Source: Sediminicola sp. YIK13 (GTDB taxonomy: Bacteria; Bacteroidota; Bacteroidia; Flavobacteriales; Flavobacteriaceae). Taken from it: a stretch of 64,000 bases of DNA. Positions 32,910 through 43,636 of this stretch are shown one piece after another (position 1 is the stretch's first letter; every line of letters starts with the position of its first letter). The DNA lies in contig NZ_CP010535.1 in the NCBI RefSeq assembly GCF_001430825.1, positions 2,832,501-2,896,500 of the forward strand. The letters run 5' to 3'. Below the pieces are notes generated by a model, which was not told the DNA's origin, did not search any database, and saw nothing but the letters and a program-made list of their open reading frames with translations. The position numbers and the translations under genes are program-made.

Positions 32910-34847
32910 ATGTTAAGACAACATCGTGTAATAATAGAAAATGTAGCACCACAATTGCAATGCGGCAGTTTTTTCATCAAAAGGGTCGTTGGAGAAACGG
33001 TCAAAGTTACAGCCGATGTGCTTCCCGATGGACACGATATTATTCAAGTGGAAATTCTATGTAAACATGAAAAGGATAAAAATGCCTCAATCATCCATAT
33101 GAGGCATTTAGGAAACGATGTATATACCGGCTCATTTAAAGTAGAAAAACAAGGATTTTACGAGTATAGTGTAAGAGGCTGGGTAGACTATGCCCTAAAC
33201 TGGCAGCACGGAATTGAGGCCAAGATAAAAGATGGGCAGTACGTAAAAAGCGAGTTGTTGGATGGTGTGCAGTATCTAGCGTATATTTCAGAAATGGTAC
33301 CTTCAGAAGAGAAGGAACAGGTACTTACATGGATAAGAGAGTTCGAAGATGAACATTCTTATGACAGCGCTGTGAAAACAGCTACCTCTAAAAAGTTGTG
33401 CAGAATGTTTATAGAACATCCACAGCGCTTGTTTGCCAATACCAGTAAAACCCTACAAGTTTATGTAGATCGTAAAAAAGCGAATTTTAGTACCTGGTAT
33501 GAATTTTTCCCTAGATCTGCAGCTTCAGAACCGGGAAAGCATGGAACCTTTAAAGATTGTGAACGTTTACTGCCACGAATAGCAGGAATGGGGTTTGATA
33601 CACTTTATTTTCCTCCGATACATCCTATAGGTGAAAAGAACAGAAAAGGCAAGAACAATGCTACCAATGCCAAAGAAGGGGATTCTGGTGTGCCTTGGGC
33701 CATAGGTTCCCACTTGGGAGGGCATAAGTCTATTCATCCAGAGTTAGGTACAGAGGACGATTTCAAGAACTTAATACAACAAGCCAACAATCATGGTATA
33801 GAAATAGCCATGGATCTGGCCTTCCAGGCGGCACCGGACCATCCCTATATCACGGACCATCCTGAATGGTTCAGAAAAAGGCCGGATGGCACCATGCAGT
33901 ACGCCGAAAACCCACCTAAAAAATATCAGGATATTGTCAATTTTTATTTTGAAACCAATGCGTACAAGGAATTATGGGAAGAATTGCTCAGCGTTGCCCT
34001 ACATTGGGTCAATTGTGGGGTAAATATTTTTAGGGTAGACAACCCCCACACAAAACCCTATTATTTTTGGGCTTGGTTAATTGATGAGGTAAAAAAGAAA
34101 CACCCGGACGTATTATTTCTTGCCGAGGCATTCTCACGGCCTAAGGTAATGCAGCAATTGGCCAAACAAGGCTTTTCACAATCCTATAGTTATTTTACAT
34201 GGAGAGTGGACAAAGGGGAGCTAATGGAATATTTAACTGAGCTGACACAGTCGGATATGAAGGAATATTACCGTGCTAATTTTTGGCCAAACACTCCAGA
34301 CATCAATCCCTATCATTTACAAGGCGCTAATGAAACAATGCACCTTATTAGATACGTTCTTGCGGGAACCCTTTGTGGTAACTTGGGAATTTACGGTCCC
34401 GTATTTGAATACATGGTCTCTGATGCCATGCCAGGGAAAGAGGAGTACATTCACTGCGAAAAATACGAAATAAGGCACTGGGATTGGTCGATAGAAAACA
34501 AAATCACCTATCTCATTACCAAGATAAACGAAGCACGTAAGACACATTCGTCCCTTCAGCAAACCAATAATATTCAATTTTGCCATATTGAAAATCAAAA
34601 TATAATTGCCTTTTACAAGTGGAGTGATGATAGGTCCGATGAGACGTTGACAGTTATCAGTTTAGATTCACACCATACGCAACAAGGTTTTGTACAATTG
34701 CCATTACAGGCGTTGGGTATAACTGCGGGTCATCACTTGACAATGAAGGATGCAATAACAGAAAACAGTTACAATTGGAGCACAGAATGGAACTACGTAG
34801 AATTGAGCCCTACCTTACCTTTCCATATATTCCACCTAAATAAGTAA
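32910..34847 (+). CDS. glgE: Alpha-1,4-glucan:maltose-1-phosphate maltosyltransferase GlgE
   Basis: A 645-residue GH13 enzyme that extends alpha-glucan using maltose 1-phosphate. GlgE signatures are present: STWYEFFPRSAASEPGKHGT near residue 195, TLYFPPIHPIGEKNRKGKNN near 233, and the catalytic Asp in FRVDNPHTKP (about residue 378) and acid/base Glu in FLAEAFSRPK (about 405). The N-terminal 100 residues form a beta-sandwich. It is the first of three genes (gaps of 4 and 8 bp) ending with the branching enzyme, so the operon makes branched glycogen-like glucan from maltose phosphate. Confidence 0.92.
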   Translation: MLRQHRVIIENVAPQLQCGSFFIKRVVGETVKVTADVLPDGHDIIQVEILCKHEKDKNASIIHMRHLGNDVYTGSFKVEKQGFYEYSVRGWVDYALNWQHGIEAKIKDGQYVKSELLDGVQYLAYISEMVPSEEKEQVLTWIREFEDEHSYDSAVKTATSKKLCRMFIEHPQRLFANTSKTLQVYVDRKKANFSTWYEFFPRSAASEPGKHGTFKDCERLLPRIAGMGFDTLYFPPIHPIGEKNRKGKNNATNAKEGDSGVPWAIGSHLGGHKSIHPELGTEDDFKNLIQQANNHGIEIAMDLAFQAAPDHPYITDHPEWFRKRPDGTMQYAENPPKKYQDIVNFYFETNAYKELWEELLSVALHWVNCGVNIFRVDNPHTKPYYFWAWLIDEVKKKHPDVLFLAEAFSRPKVMQQLAKQGFSQSYSYFTWRVDKGELMEYLTELTQSDMKEYYRANFWPNTPDINPYHLQGANETMHLIRYVLAGTLCGNLGIYGPVFEYMVSDAMPGKEEYIHCEKYEIRHWDWSIENKITYLITKINEARKTHSSLQQTNNIQFCHIENQNIIAFYKWSDDRSDETLTVISLDSHHTQQGFVQLPLQALGITAGHHLTMKDAITENSYNWSTEWNYVELSPTLPFHIFHLNK

Positions 34848-34851
34848 GATA

Positions 34852-36483
34852 ATGGGAAAAGAAAAGAAAGATACCATAGCACAACCCCCTTATACATTTG
34901 ATACTCCCTGGGAATCCTTAATGGAGGATGAAAGGTTCACCAAGGCCTTTTTATCCGATGTGCTAGAGAAATATATAGTACAGCAGCGCTGGTACGGAGG
35001 TAAGTCCAGCAAGTTGAAATATATTGAACTTCAGAAATATTTTAGGATACAACAAAACGAAGAGGTCTATTATGGGTTGTTGTTGGAAGTGAATTTTGAA
35101 GAAGCTTTTTTTCAGCATTATTTTTTACCCATTGCCTTTATTTCTGACGGGAGCTTTGATGAGAAAGAACGGATTTTGCCATTGTCCATTAAGAACCAGG
35201 AAGGTTTTATCGTGGATGCACTTAATTTAGAGGCATTTAGAAAACTTGTTTTTGAACGGATAGTGAACTCTGTTCCCAATGACACCACCAAAGTAAGGTA
35301 CCATAAGAGTGTTAATTTCCAAGATACCGAGTATGTTTCTTCCCGATTTATGGGTCTGGAGCAGAGCAACACTTCCATTATTATCAATGATAGATCGGTC
35401 ATCAAATTCTTTAGGCGTATCTATTCTGATAAGAACCCGGATTATGAAATGAGCTGTTTCCTTTCGGAGATTAAAGGGTTTAAAAATACACCTGCCTATC
35501 AAGGAAGCATCAATGTGGTGGAGGACGACTTTAACATCACCGTGGCCCTAATGCAGGAACTAGTTCCAAATCAGGGAGATGCTTGGGAGTATATGTTGAA
35601 AGAGGTGAAAAAGGTCTTTGGCAATCTGGAGTATAAGAATATAAATATTGACATGTTGCCAGAAGTGCCCATTTTCGAAAGTCTTGGGATCAACGATGTG
35701 CCTCATCAGATCATTGATTGGGCCGGACTCAATGTGTTCCTAAAATTACAAATATTGGCCAAGCGTACGGCAGAAATGCACATTGCCCTAGGATCGGAAC
35801 ATGGGGACACAGCATTTACTCCAACCCATTTTAATGGGGATTACGAGGTATGGCTAAAGAATAGATTGCTTTATCAATTCCAGAACAGACTAAATATTGT
35901 AGAGAACAACATGCATCGGTTAGAGGGGCTTTCCTTGGACCTTGGAAAGGAGTTCTTAGAACGGAAAAATGAAATCCGAAAGCGGTTCATTAATTTTGAT
36001 TGGACCAAGCTAAAGGGAGAACGGATTCGAATCCACGGAGATTATCACTTGGGACAGATTTTGGTGAAGGATGATGATTTTTACTTGTTGGATTTTGAAG
36101 GGGAGCCAGAGAGTACTATTAGGGACCGAAAAGTGAAACAGCCTCCACTAAAGGATGTGGCCGGTATCTTCCGTTCCTTTCATTATGCCATATATTCAAC
36201 TATATTTAGCCATGGGGAAGAATTTCCATATAGCCAAAAAGAATTATTCAAGGCAGGAGAAATTTTGTACCGCTACTTTATAGGGGTATTTATGGGTACT
36301 TACGTTGGATTGGTAAGGGAGCACAATTTGAATATTGGATACTCCCAGGAACGCATCTTTATTTTAAAATACTGCATGTTGGAGAAAGCGGTATACGAAT
36401 TGGGATATGAAATGAATTCAAGGCCCCAATGGGCGGTAATTCCCCTACAAGGGATAATGAGTATAATTAACGAGTCAAATTAG
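34852..36483 (+). CDS. Maltokinase (Mak/Pep2-like)
   Basis: A 543-residue protein. The opening WESLMEDERFTKAFLSDVLE with YIVQQRWYGGKSSKLKYIEL is the maltokinase N-terminal cap, and the C-terminal half has the aminoglycoside-kinase-like fold: IRIHGDYHLGQILVKDDDFY then LLDFEGEPESTI with the catalytic and Mg-binding Asp residues. It phosphorylates maltose with ATP to maltose 1-phosphate, the GlgE substrate, consistent with its place between glgE and glgB. In many bacteria it is fused to trehalose synthase TreS; here no TreS domain is attached or adjacent. Confidence 0.87.
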   Translation: MGKEKKDTIAQPPYTFDTPWESLMEDERFTKAFLSDVLEKYIVQQRWYGGKSSKLKYIELQKYFRIQQNEEVYYGLLLEVNFEEAFFQHYFLPIAFISDGSFDEKERILPLSIKNQEGFIVDALNLEAFRKLVFERIVNSVPNDTTKVRYHKSVNFQDTEYVSSRFMGLEQSNTSIIINDRSVIKFFRRIYSDKNPDYEMSCFLSEIKGFKNTPAYQGSINVVEDDFNITVALMQELVPNQGDAWEYMLKEVKKVFGNLEYKNINIDMLPEVPIFESLGINDVPHQIIDWAGLNVFLKLQILAKRTAEMHIALGSEHGDTAFTPTHFNGDYEVWLKNRLLYQFQNRLNIVENNMHRLEGLSLDLGKEFLERKNEIRKRFINFDWTKLKGERIRIHGDYHLGQILVKDDDFYLLDFEGEPESTIRDRKVKQPPLKDVAGIFRSFHYAIYSTIFSHGEEFPYSQKELFKAGEILYRYFIGVFMGTYVGLVREHNLNIGYSQERIFILKYCMLEKAVYELGYEMNSRPQWAVIPLQGIMSIINESN

Positions 36484-36491
36484 AAGGATAC

Positions 36492-38387
36492 ATGGGAAAA
36501 GTCATACCACATAGTTTATTTTCAGAATTCGATATAAACTTGTTCAAGGCAGGTAAACACTATAGGTTATATGATAAATTAGGGTCGCACCCCATTGAAG
36601 TAAACGGAGAAAAGGGTACTTATTTTGCCGTCTGGGCCCCCACGGCCAAATCGGTCTCTGTGGTTGGAGATTTCAATTACTGGCTAGAAGGTGACCATAA
36701 ATTAAACGTGCGTTGGGACGGCAGCGGGATTTGGGAAGGATTCGTTCCCAATGTTGGCCAAGGTGCCGTCTATAAGTATAAAATACATTCCCATAACTAT
36801 GACATGAAAACCGAAAAGGCGGATCCCTTTGCAAGATCTTGCGAGCATCCACCAAAGACCGCTTCTGTGGTATGGGAGGACGACTATAAATGGAAAGATT
36901 CGGCCTGGATGGGCTATAGGGAGGATAAGAATGGGTTGGACAGGCCGTATGCCGTTTACGAGGTACATTTAGGGTCTTGGAAAAAGAAAAATGACAAGGA
37001 ATTTTTAACCTATACGGAGATGGCAGATGAATTGGTCGCCTATGTAAAGGAAATGGGCTTTACGCATGTAGAGTTCATGCCCATCATGGAATTTCCATAT
37101 GACCCTTCTTGGGGATACCAGCTTACAGGATATTTTGCCCCGACCAGTCGTTTTGGGAGTCCAGCAGAATTTAAATTATTGGTAGATAAAATGCACCAGA
37201 ACGATATTGGTGTCATTTTGGACTGGGTACCGTCCCATTTTCCAGAAGATGCCCATGGCCTTGGTTTTTTTGATGGGTCCCACTTATACGAACACCCCGA
37301 TAGAAAAAAGGGCTACCACCAAGATTGGAAGAGCCTTATCTTTAATTACGGAAGAAATGAGGTGAAGGCCTTTTTGATCAGCAATGCCCTTTATTGGCTA
37401 GATCAGTATCACGTAGATGGTTTAAGGGTAGATGCCGTGGCCTCTATGCTTTATTTGGATTATTCAAGGGAAGATGGGGAATGGGAGCCCAATATGTATG
37501 GAGGGAACGAAAATTTGGACGCCATCGCCTTTATTAAAGAGCTTAATGAGGAGGTGTACAAGAGTTTTAAAGGAGTTCAGACCATTGCTGAAGAATCAAC
37601 AGCATTTCCAGGGGTTTCTAAACCTATAAACTTAGGTGGACTAGGATTTGGAATGAAGTGGATGATGGGATGGATGCATGACACGTTGACCTACTTTAAA
37701 AACGAACCCATCTACAGGAAGCATCATCAGAATGATATTACCTTTAGTATGACCTATGCCTTTACTGAAAATTTCATGCTCCCCTTTTCACATGACGAGG
37801 TGGTGTACGGAAAGCAGTCACTTCTATATAGGATGCCAGGGGATGAATGGCAGCGTTTTGCCAACCTAAGGTTATTATTGGGCTATATGTATACCCATCC
37901 AGGGACTAAATTGTTGTTTATGGGGGCAGAATTTGGACAGTCTTCGGAATGGGATTTCGAAACAAGCTTGGATTGGCATCTACTTCAATATAAGGTTCAT
38001 TCTGGGGTACAACAGATGGTAAAGGATTTGAATGCTATTTATAAAAGCTATCCGGCACTTTATGAGAAGCAGTTCAGTCCCGAAGGCTTTCAGTGGATAG
38101 ACTATGGGGATCATGAACATTCTGTGCTTACCTACACCAGGAAAGGACACGACAAAAAGAACGATCTTTTTATTGCCTGTAATTTTACCCCGGTTCCTAG
38201 GGAGAATTATCACATTGGAGTTCCAAAATCTGGAAAGTTCAAAGAAGTCTTTAACAGTGACGACGAAAAATATGGGGGAAGTGGCATGCTCAATACAACG
38301 ATAAAAGCATCAAACACCCCATGGAATGGACAGGAAAAGTCGGTAAGAATAAACATTCCCCCTCTTGGGATCGTTATTTTTCAGTAG
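36492..38387 (+). CDS. glgB: 1,4-alpha-glucan branching enzyme GlgB
   Basis: A 631-residue GH13 enzyme that makes alpha-1,6 branches. An N-terminal CBM48 module (FAVWAPTAKSVSVVGDFNYW, residues 42-62) precedes the barrel. Landmarks are VEFMPIMEFPYDPSWGYQLT, the nucleophile Asp in GLRVDAVASMLYLDY (about residue 312), the acid/base Glu in AEESTAFPGV (about 366) and FSHDEVVYGK (about 433). It lies 8 bp after the maltokinase gene. Length and motifs are normal for the family. Confidence 0.95.
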   Translation: MGKVIPHSLFSEFDINLFKAGKHYRLYDKLGSHPIEVNGEKGTYFAVWAPTAKSVSVVGDFNYWLEGDHKLNVRWDGSGIWEGFVPNVGQGAVYKYKIHSHNYDMKTEKADPFARSCEHPPKTASVVWEDDYKWKDSAWMGYREDKNGLDRPYAVYEVHLGSWKKKNDKEFLTYTEMADELVAYVKEMGFTHVEFMPIMEFPYDPSWGYQLTGYFAPTSRFGSPAEFKLLVDKMHQNDIGVILDWVPSHFPEDAHGLGFFDGSHLYEHPDRKKGYHQDWKSLIFNYGRNEVKAFLISNALYWLDQYHVDGLRVDAVASMLYLDYSREDGEWEPNMYGGNENLDAIAFIKELNEEVYKSFKGVQTIAEESTAFPGVSKPINLGGLGFGMKWMMGWMHDTLTYFKNEPIYRKHHQNDITFSMTYAFTENFMLPFSHDEVVYGKQSLLYRMPGDEWQRFANLRLLLGYMYTHPGTKLLFMGAEFGQSSEWDFETSLDWHLLQYKVHSGVQQMVKDLNAIYKSYPALYEKQFSPEGFQWIDYGDHEHSVLTYTRKGHDKKNDLFIACNFTPVPRENYHIGVPKSGKFKEVFNSDDEKYGGSGMLNTTIKASNTPWNGQEKSVRINIPPLGIVIFQ

Positions 38388-38570
38388 ATCCCGATGGTTG
38401 TGAACCAACCAAAAAATAAATTATTATATGGCCCCTCCAGTTTTTTCCGTTGTAATGGGATTAATTGTACGGGGCTCTTTTTTTGGCTTGCATTTCATTT
38501 AAGAAAACAATAACGCCGAACATTTTTAATTGATCGGCCGTAATTATAATTTCACGAAAAAGAAACAGAT

Positions 38571-39284
38571 ATGATCAATTTAAAGAATAAAGTAGCGTAT
38601 ATCACTGGTGGTTCAAAAGGAATTGGTTTTGGAGTTGCAGAACAATTGCTCAAAGCTGGAATGAGGGTAGCCATTAGTGGGCGTAATATGGAAACAGTAA
38701 AAAAAGCTGCCAACGATTTGGGAACACCTGACAATGTTTTGGCAATAGCATCGGATGTCACCAAACACGGTGATGAGTCATCAGCTGTAAAATCCATACT
38801 CGATAAATGGGGGCAACTGGATGTTGTTTTGGCGAATGCAGGGGTTGGACATTTTGCGCCTGTAGATGAGCTCTCCGAGGAAGATTGGCACCAAATGGTA
38901 GATACCAATCTAAATGGAGTCTTCCACACTTTAAAAGCATCTGTAGAAGCGCTAAAGGCATCTAAGGGATATTATATTACGTTGGCAAGTTTGGCGGGTA
39001 CGAATTTTTTTGCCAGTGGGGCAGGGTACAATGCTACAAAATTTGGCGTTGTTGGTTTTACCCAAGCCGCAATGTTGGATTTGCGCAAATACGATATTAA
39101 AGTATCGACCATAATGCCGGGTTCTGTAGCATCCCATTTTAATGACCACGAACCTTCAGAAGCCGATGCTTGGAAGATTCAGCCAGAGGATATTGGGGAA
39201 TTGGTATTGGACCTTTTAAAAATGAATCCAAGGACCTTACCAAGTAAAATTGAGGTAAGGCCAACAAGGCCGGATTTAAAATAG
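38571..39284 (+). CDS. SDR family oxidoreductase
   Basis: A 237-residue classical short-chain dehydrogenase. The NAD(P) motif is TGGSKGIGFG (residues 12-21), NAG at about 90-92 (LANAGVGHF), and the catalytic Tyr/Lys in GYNATKFGV (YxxxK, about 151-155). The basic residue in SGRNME after strand 2 suggests NADP(H). The substrate is unknown. It is a single gene, convergent with the AddB-like gene 2 bp away. Confidence 0.9.
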   Translation: MINLKNKVAYITGGSKGIGFGVAEQLLKAGMRVAISGRNMETVKKAANDLGTPDNVLAIASDVTKHGDESSAVKSILDKWGQLDVVLANAGVGHFAPVDELSEEDWHQMVDTNLNGVFHTLKASVEALKASKGYYITLASLAGTNFFASGAGYNATKFGVVGFTQAAMLDLRKYDIKVSTIMPGSVASHFNDHEPSEADAWKIQPEDIGELVLDLLKMNPRTLPSKIEVRPTRPDLK

Positions 39285-39286
39285 GA

Positions 39287-42037
39287 TTAAATCTCTTTTT
39301 CTATAAAGGGAATGTCCGGATTACAAATCTCCAAAATGAGGGTTTGTAGGGCAGTGTCAAATAGGGCAATCGTTTCTTGGGTAATCAAAGTATCCTTGTT
39401 GCGATCGCCCTTTTTTGGTTTAGTGGCAAAAAGGAGAAGCCCTTCCCTCAGATTTTTAAATGATATAATTCCCGCTTCCAACTTTTGAATGGGTTGTTTG
39501 CTATTGTACATTAGGGCATAACAAAGTAATTGAAAGGCCTTGCTAAAGTCATAGTTGGTTATCAGTTCATCCCAGTCGTACACTTCCACATCTTTAGATG
39601 TTACCTTTCCCGTTTTATAATCGATGATCCTGAGAATGCCATCCCTTTCATCAATACGGTCCAATTTTCCCTTTAGTGTTACCGGAAAATTTAATCCTTT
39701 TATGGCCAACTGTGTGTTCCAACCTTCTTCAAGACCCAAAATCTTAATTTGATGGCCTTTAATATCTTCGAGTTCAGATTTGATAAAATTCTCAATGTAT
39801 TGGAGCACTACATTGTAGGCTATTAAGTTTTTACCCCTGCTGATATCTCCATCGGCATAATTTAGCACAAAATGTTTTTTTACGACACCTTTGATCAATG
39901 GAAACATAGAATCAAGAGCTTCCTTGGTCAGGTTCTGGCCGATATAAGGAATATAGAGTTCTTCCAAGGTGTCGTGGACAATAGTTCCAAAGGTATTGGC
40001 TGCCACGTTTTCTTCCACTTCATTGACATCATCGATCTTTAATATACTCCGTTTGTAAAAATCGATGGGGTTGCGGATATAGTTGGTGAGGGATGATGGC
40101 GAAAACCCCTTTTCTGCCAGTACCTTAATTTTTTGCATTAAGCCTCCATCTTTTTGGATGGTACAGACCTTTTTTATCGAAGACTTTATCTCTGGAGCGG
40201 CCACCAGTTCTGTAATATCCTTGCTTCTATTCTTGTCCGTAAGTAACTGGGCTATCAGTCTACTTTTTTCACCCCCTTCAAGCACGTCGGGCTCGGTATT
40301 GTACAAAATATAAACGTGTTTGGCACGCTGCAATAATCGGTAAAAATGGTAGGTGTACACGGCGTCCTTTTCCTTATAGGTGGGTAGTCCAAAGGCAATT
40401 TTTAAATCAAATGGCAAGAAGGAATTGTTGCTTTTTCCAGAAGGGAGGATGCCCTCATTGACCGACGTTAAGATCACTGTCTCAAAATCGAGGTTCCTAC
40501 TTTCCAGCATACCCATAATCTGAAGCCCTTTTAACGGCTCTCCCCTAAAGTCCAGCGTTTGCGATGACAGTAATTCCCTATACAGACTTATAAGTGATCT
40601 TAGATCGGATATATATGGGTATTGCCTTACCAATTCGTTCAATTGGTTGAACAATTCATGGAATCGGTATAAATATTCCATCCCTAAGTCTTGTGACCCT
40701 GTTTTAAAGGGGTCTTTTAAACCCAGAATGACTTTTGAGCAGATATCCAGAAACGATGATACGGAAACATTCTCTTTAAAAAAGAGATTATGGATGTTCG
40801 TAATTTCTGATGGTATGACCGAATTGATCTTATCGTGACTTACGTACGACCAATTTTTGGTTTTTATGGCCTCACTCAATACATAAGAGCCATCAACACC
40901 CTCCTGAGTCAAATAGATTTTTGTGTATGGATGGGATAGAAAATTAAGCAGATCTTGAAAGTACCAGCCTTGAGGGTCCTTATTTAAGTAAAGTTCAAAG
41001 AACTGGGTAAAGAAACTTGCCAAGGGGCTATTGTGCAAAGGATACCCCATGGTAATATTGACCCCTTCAACGGCTTCTGGCACGGAATTCATGATGGGGT
41101 TGAGCAAATTCTCGTCCCCTAACACCACAGCGGTATTCTTTAGTGATTCTTTATTTGATGCCTGAATCTTTTCTAAAAGATGTCCTACGTATTTGGCCTG
41201 GGTAACGTTTTTGGGTAGGCCCACGATTTGGATATCTTTCTTTTCAAGATAATTTTCCTTTACCCCTTTTTTGGGCTGGTTCAGGAGACAGTTCCAGGTT
41301 TTAAAATGTTGTCGAATAAAATGTCCGGCATCATGGATGTTGTCCTCTAAAAAATAGGGATCAATATCCCAATGTATTTCACTGGGGGTGGTTTCCAAGA
41401 TCTCCTGTATTATATTGGACTCTGCCGTATTCAGGGCATTAAAACCTATAAAAACATGGATTGCCCCTGGCTTTGTCCCCAAATAGGTTTTCAATTGTTC
41501 AGTTGCCCTTCGGTATACCAAGCCTTGATGGCCAAGGCCTTTTTCCAATAAGGAGGTATTGAATGTTTCGTACAGGCGTGGTAGATTGTTCCAGAACTGT
41601 AAATAGTCCGTAATCATTTTGGTCTTCCCCTCTTGCAAGGACCAATGGTTGATTTCTTTGATTGCGGAGAGATGGGAAAAAATAGCTTTTGAATCAACGA
41701 GGTACCTATCTATCTCATTGAAATCCTGTAAAAGGGTTTGGCCCCATTTAGAGAACGCATAAAAATTTTCGGGCTCATCCTGGGTGGTTTTAAGGTAGCT
41801 TTCGTATAGGTGAAATAATTGCTCGGTATTATTTGCATAACCCAGGTTGGCTATCTTTTCAATAAAGGTTTCAATGCTATAGATTTCAGGGGCAAAGGAG
41901 GTCTTGGAGGCTATTTTTCCAATACTGTTTCTCAAAAAGGTTCCGGCTCTTTTGCTGGGTAAGACAAAGATAATTTCCTCAAGCGAGCCATATTTCAGTT
42001 GGACCTCTTCAATAACTTCTTCAAGAAAACTCTTCAT
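39287..42037 (-). CDS. AddB-like protein with PD-(D/E)XK nuclease domain
   Basis: A 916-residue protein. The N-terminal part is a UvrD-like inactivated helicase fold (IIFVLPSKRAGTFLRNSIGK), and the C-terminal ~200 residues are a RecB-type nuclease: GTIVHDTLEELY near 690, LKGKLDRIDERDGILRIIDYKTGKV near 800, with Asp and the DYK lysine visible. It would act with the AddA-like helicase-nuclease encoded upstream on the same strand to process double-strand breaks. The pair is separated here by ompA-like and kbl genes. Confidence 0.83.
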   Translation of the reverse strand: MKSFLEEVIEEVQLKYGSLEEIIFVLPSKRAGTFLRNSIGKIASKTSFAPEIYSIETFIEKIANLGYANNTEQLFHLYESYLKTTQDEPENFYAFSKWGQTLLQDFNEIDRYLVDSKAIFSHLSAIKEINHWSLQEGKTKMITDYLQFWNNLPRLYETFNTSLLEKGLGHQGLVYRRATEQLKTYLGTKPGAIHVFIGFNALNTAESNIIQEILETTPSEIHWDIDPYFLEDNIHDAGHFIRQHFKTWNCLLNQPKKGVKENYLEKKDIQIVGLPKNVTQAKYVGHLLEKIQASNKESLKNTAVVLGDENLLNPIMNSVPEAVEGVNITMGYPLHNSPLASFFTQFFELYLNKDPQGWYFQDLLNFLSHPYTKIYLTQEGVDGSYVLSEAIKTKNWSYVSHDKINSVIPSEITNIHNLFFKENVSVSSFLDICSKVILGLKDPFKTGSQDLGMEYLYRFHELFNQLNELVRQYPYISDLRSLISLYRELLSSQTLDFRGEPLKGLQIMGMLESRNLDFETVILTSVNEGILPSGKSNNSFLPFDLKIAFGLPTYKEKDAVYTYHFYRLLQRAKHVYILYNTEPDVLEGGEKSRLIAQLLTDKNRSKDITELVAAPEIKSSIKKVCTIQKDGGLMQKIKVLAEKGFSPSSLTNYIRNPIDFYKRSILKIDDVNEVEENVAANTFGTIVHDTLEELYIPYIGQNLTKEALDSMFPLIKGVVKKHFVLNYADGDISRGKNLIAYNVVLQYIENFIKSELEDIKGHQIKILGLEEGWNTQLAIKGLNFPVTLKGKLDRIDERDGILRIIDYKTGKVTSKDVEVYDWDELITNYDFSKAFQLLCYALMYNSKQPIQKLEAGIISFKNLREGLLLFATKPKKGDRNKDTLITQETIALFDTALQTLILEICNPDIPFIEKEI

Positions 42038-42130
42038 AAATACATCGCTTAAAATAGGAGTATAAATATAGGGATATAAAAGAGTTATTTGGGTATGAAC
42101 ACGTGGGTGTTCATAGGGGTACTAAACAAA

Positions 42131-42156
42131 AAAAGCTCCGCAATTGCGGAGCTTTT
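42131..42156. terminator. Bidirectional terminator after the OmpA gene
   Basis: AAGCTCCGCA/TGCGGAGCTT hairpin with A-run on one side and T-run on the other, just past the stop of the OmpA-like gene. Confidence 0.82.
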
Positions 42157-42181
42157 AATTATGATTGAGAAATGATCTTGA

Positions 42182-43522
42182 TTACTTGATCAAGTTAATT
42201 TCAACTCTTCTGTTTTGAGTTCTACCAGCTCTTGTATTGTTGGTAGCAATTGGCTTGTCTTCACCATATCCGATAGCCGTTAACCTGTCAGCTCCAATTC
42301 CTTCTTTGATCAAGAAATCTCTTACAGAGTTTGCTCTGGATTCAGAAAGCTTTTGGTTCAAAGATGCACTACCAACACTGTCAGTGTGACCTTCAACAGT
42401 AAACTTAGCTGTTGGATATTCTTTCAAGATCAAGATGATATCTACCATTACAGCAGTAGATTCAGCTTTGATAGAAGATTTTCCAGTGTCGAACAAGATA
42501 GTTCTTGCGTAGTCGTTCAATTGTTTCTGAACTTCTTCAGTTACTTCAGGACAACCTTTGTTAGCAACAGTTCCAGCTACTTCAGGACAAGCATCATCTT
42601 TATCCAATACTCCGTCTCCGTCAGTATCAGGCCAAGGACAACCTTTGTTTTCAGCAGGACCAGCTTCGCTAGGACAAGCATCATCTTTATCAGCAATACC
42701 GTCACCGTCAGCATCAGGACAACCAGCTAAAGCAGGAAGACCAGCTTCGTTAGGACAAGCGTCATCTTTATCAGCAACACCGTCACCGTCAGCATCAGGA
42801 CAACCGTTCATTTCTTTAGAACCAGCTTCGTTAGGACACTCATCTTTGCTATCTTCGATTCCGTCACCGTCAGTATCAGGACATCCGTTGAAAATTGCAA
42901 GACCAGCTACCTCAGGACAGGCGTCGTCTTTATCATAGATTCCGTCACCGTCAGTATCAGTTCCACCAAATTTAATGGCGATACCTGCTAAGTGTTGGAA
43001 ATGTTTTACTCCGTAATCTTCGAAAGCGTGCTTGTAAGATGTCTGTACAGTTAGACCGATATTATCGGAAAACCAGTAGTTAACACCTACACCTCCGTTA
43101 ACAGTACCAGCACCAATTTCGTTAACCCAAGTATAACCACCACCGATTTCAACGAAAGGGTCTAGCTTAGTGTTTTTCAAAAAGGCATATTTTATAGTAC
43201 CGTCAGCTGCGTAGTGAGAAAGATCATCTACACTAACATCACCTAATTTGGAAATTCTGTTCAATGAACCTCTAACTCCAATTGAAAATCCGTCACCAAC
43301 ATATTTGGATACAGAAACGTAGGAAATAGATGGAAGAATGTTCCAGTGGTCGTTTACATTAAAATATTCGTTTCCAAATGAGCTTACATCACCAGTTGGA
43401 TAAACGTCAATCGCGTTAACACCAAAACTAACCTGCCATGGGTTGTTTTCGTCCTGCGCGTGTAAGTTGTTTAATCCTACAGCAAGTAGGGCCACAACTA
43501 ATAATTTGCTAAGATGTTTCAT
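42182..43522 (-). CDS. OmpA family outer-membrane protein with thrombospondin type 3 repeats
   Basis: A 446-residue protein. A signal peptide ([17 protein letters not shown]) is followed by an eight-strand-type barrel to about residue 195, then five or six calcium-binding type 3 repeats of the form CPDxDGDGIxDxxDxCP to about residue 315, then an OmpA/MotB peptidoglycan-binding domain ([43 protein letters not shown]). It links the outer membrane to the cell wall. It ends in a strong terminator; high expression is likely. Confidence 0.93.
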   Translation of the reverse strand: MKHLSKLLVVALLAVGLNNLHAQDENNPWQVSFGVNAIDVYPTGDVSSFGNEYFNVNDHWNILPSISYVSVSKYVGDGFSIGVRGSLNRISKLGDVSVDDLSHYAADGTIKYAFLKNTKLDPFVEIGGGYTWVNEIGAGTVNGGVGVNYWFSDNIGLTVQTSYKHAFEDYGVKHFQHLAGIAIKFGGTDTDGDGIYDKDDACPEVAGLAIFNGCPDTDGDGIEDSKDECPNEAGSKEMNGCPDADGDGVADKDDACPNEAGLPALAGCPDADGDGIADKDDACPSEAGPAENKGCPWPDTDGDGVLDKDDACPEVAGTVANKGCPEVTEEVQKQLNDYARTILFDTGKSSIKAESTAVMVDIILILKEYPTAKFTVEGHTDSVGSASLNQKLSESRANSVRDFLIKEGIGADRLTAIGYGEDKPIATNNTRAGRTQNRRVEINLIK

Positions 43523-43636
43523 GTATTAAAATTTAAGTTTAAGTGTTTATTAGCTGCAAATGTAAGTTGTTAAAAATTATTAACAAAATCAATTTCCTAT
43601 TTTTTTTAACTCATTTACTTTAGGGCAATTGGCTTT

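Noticed and set aside
42558..42938. Plus-strand frame rich in Ser, Ala and Pro
   Set aside because: It is the antisense shadow of the repeated calcium-binding segment of the OmpA-like gene.
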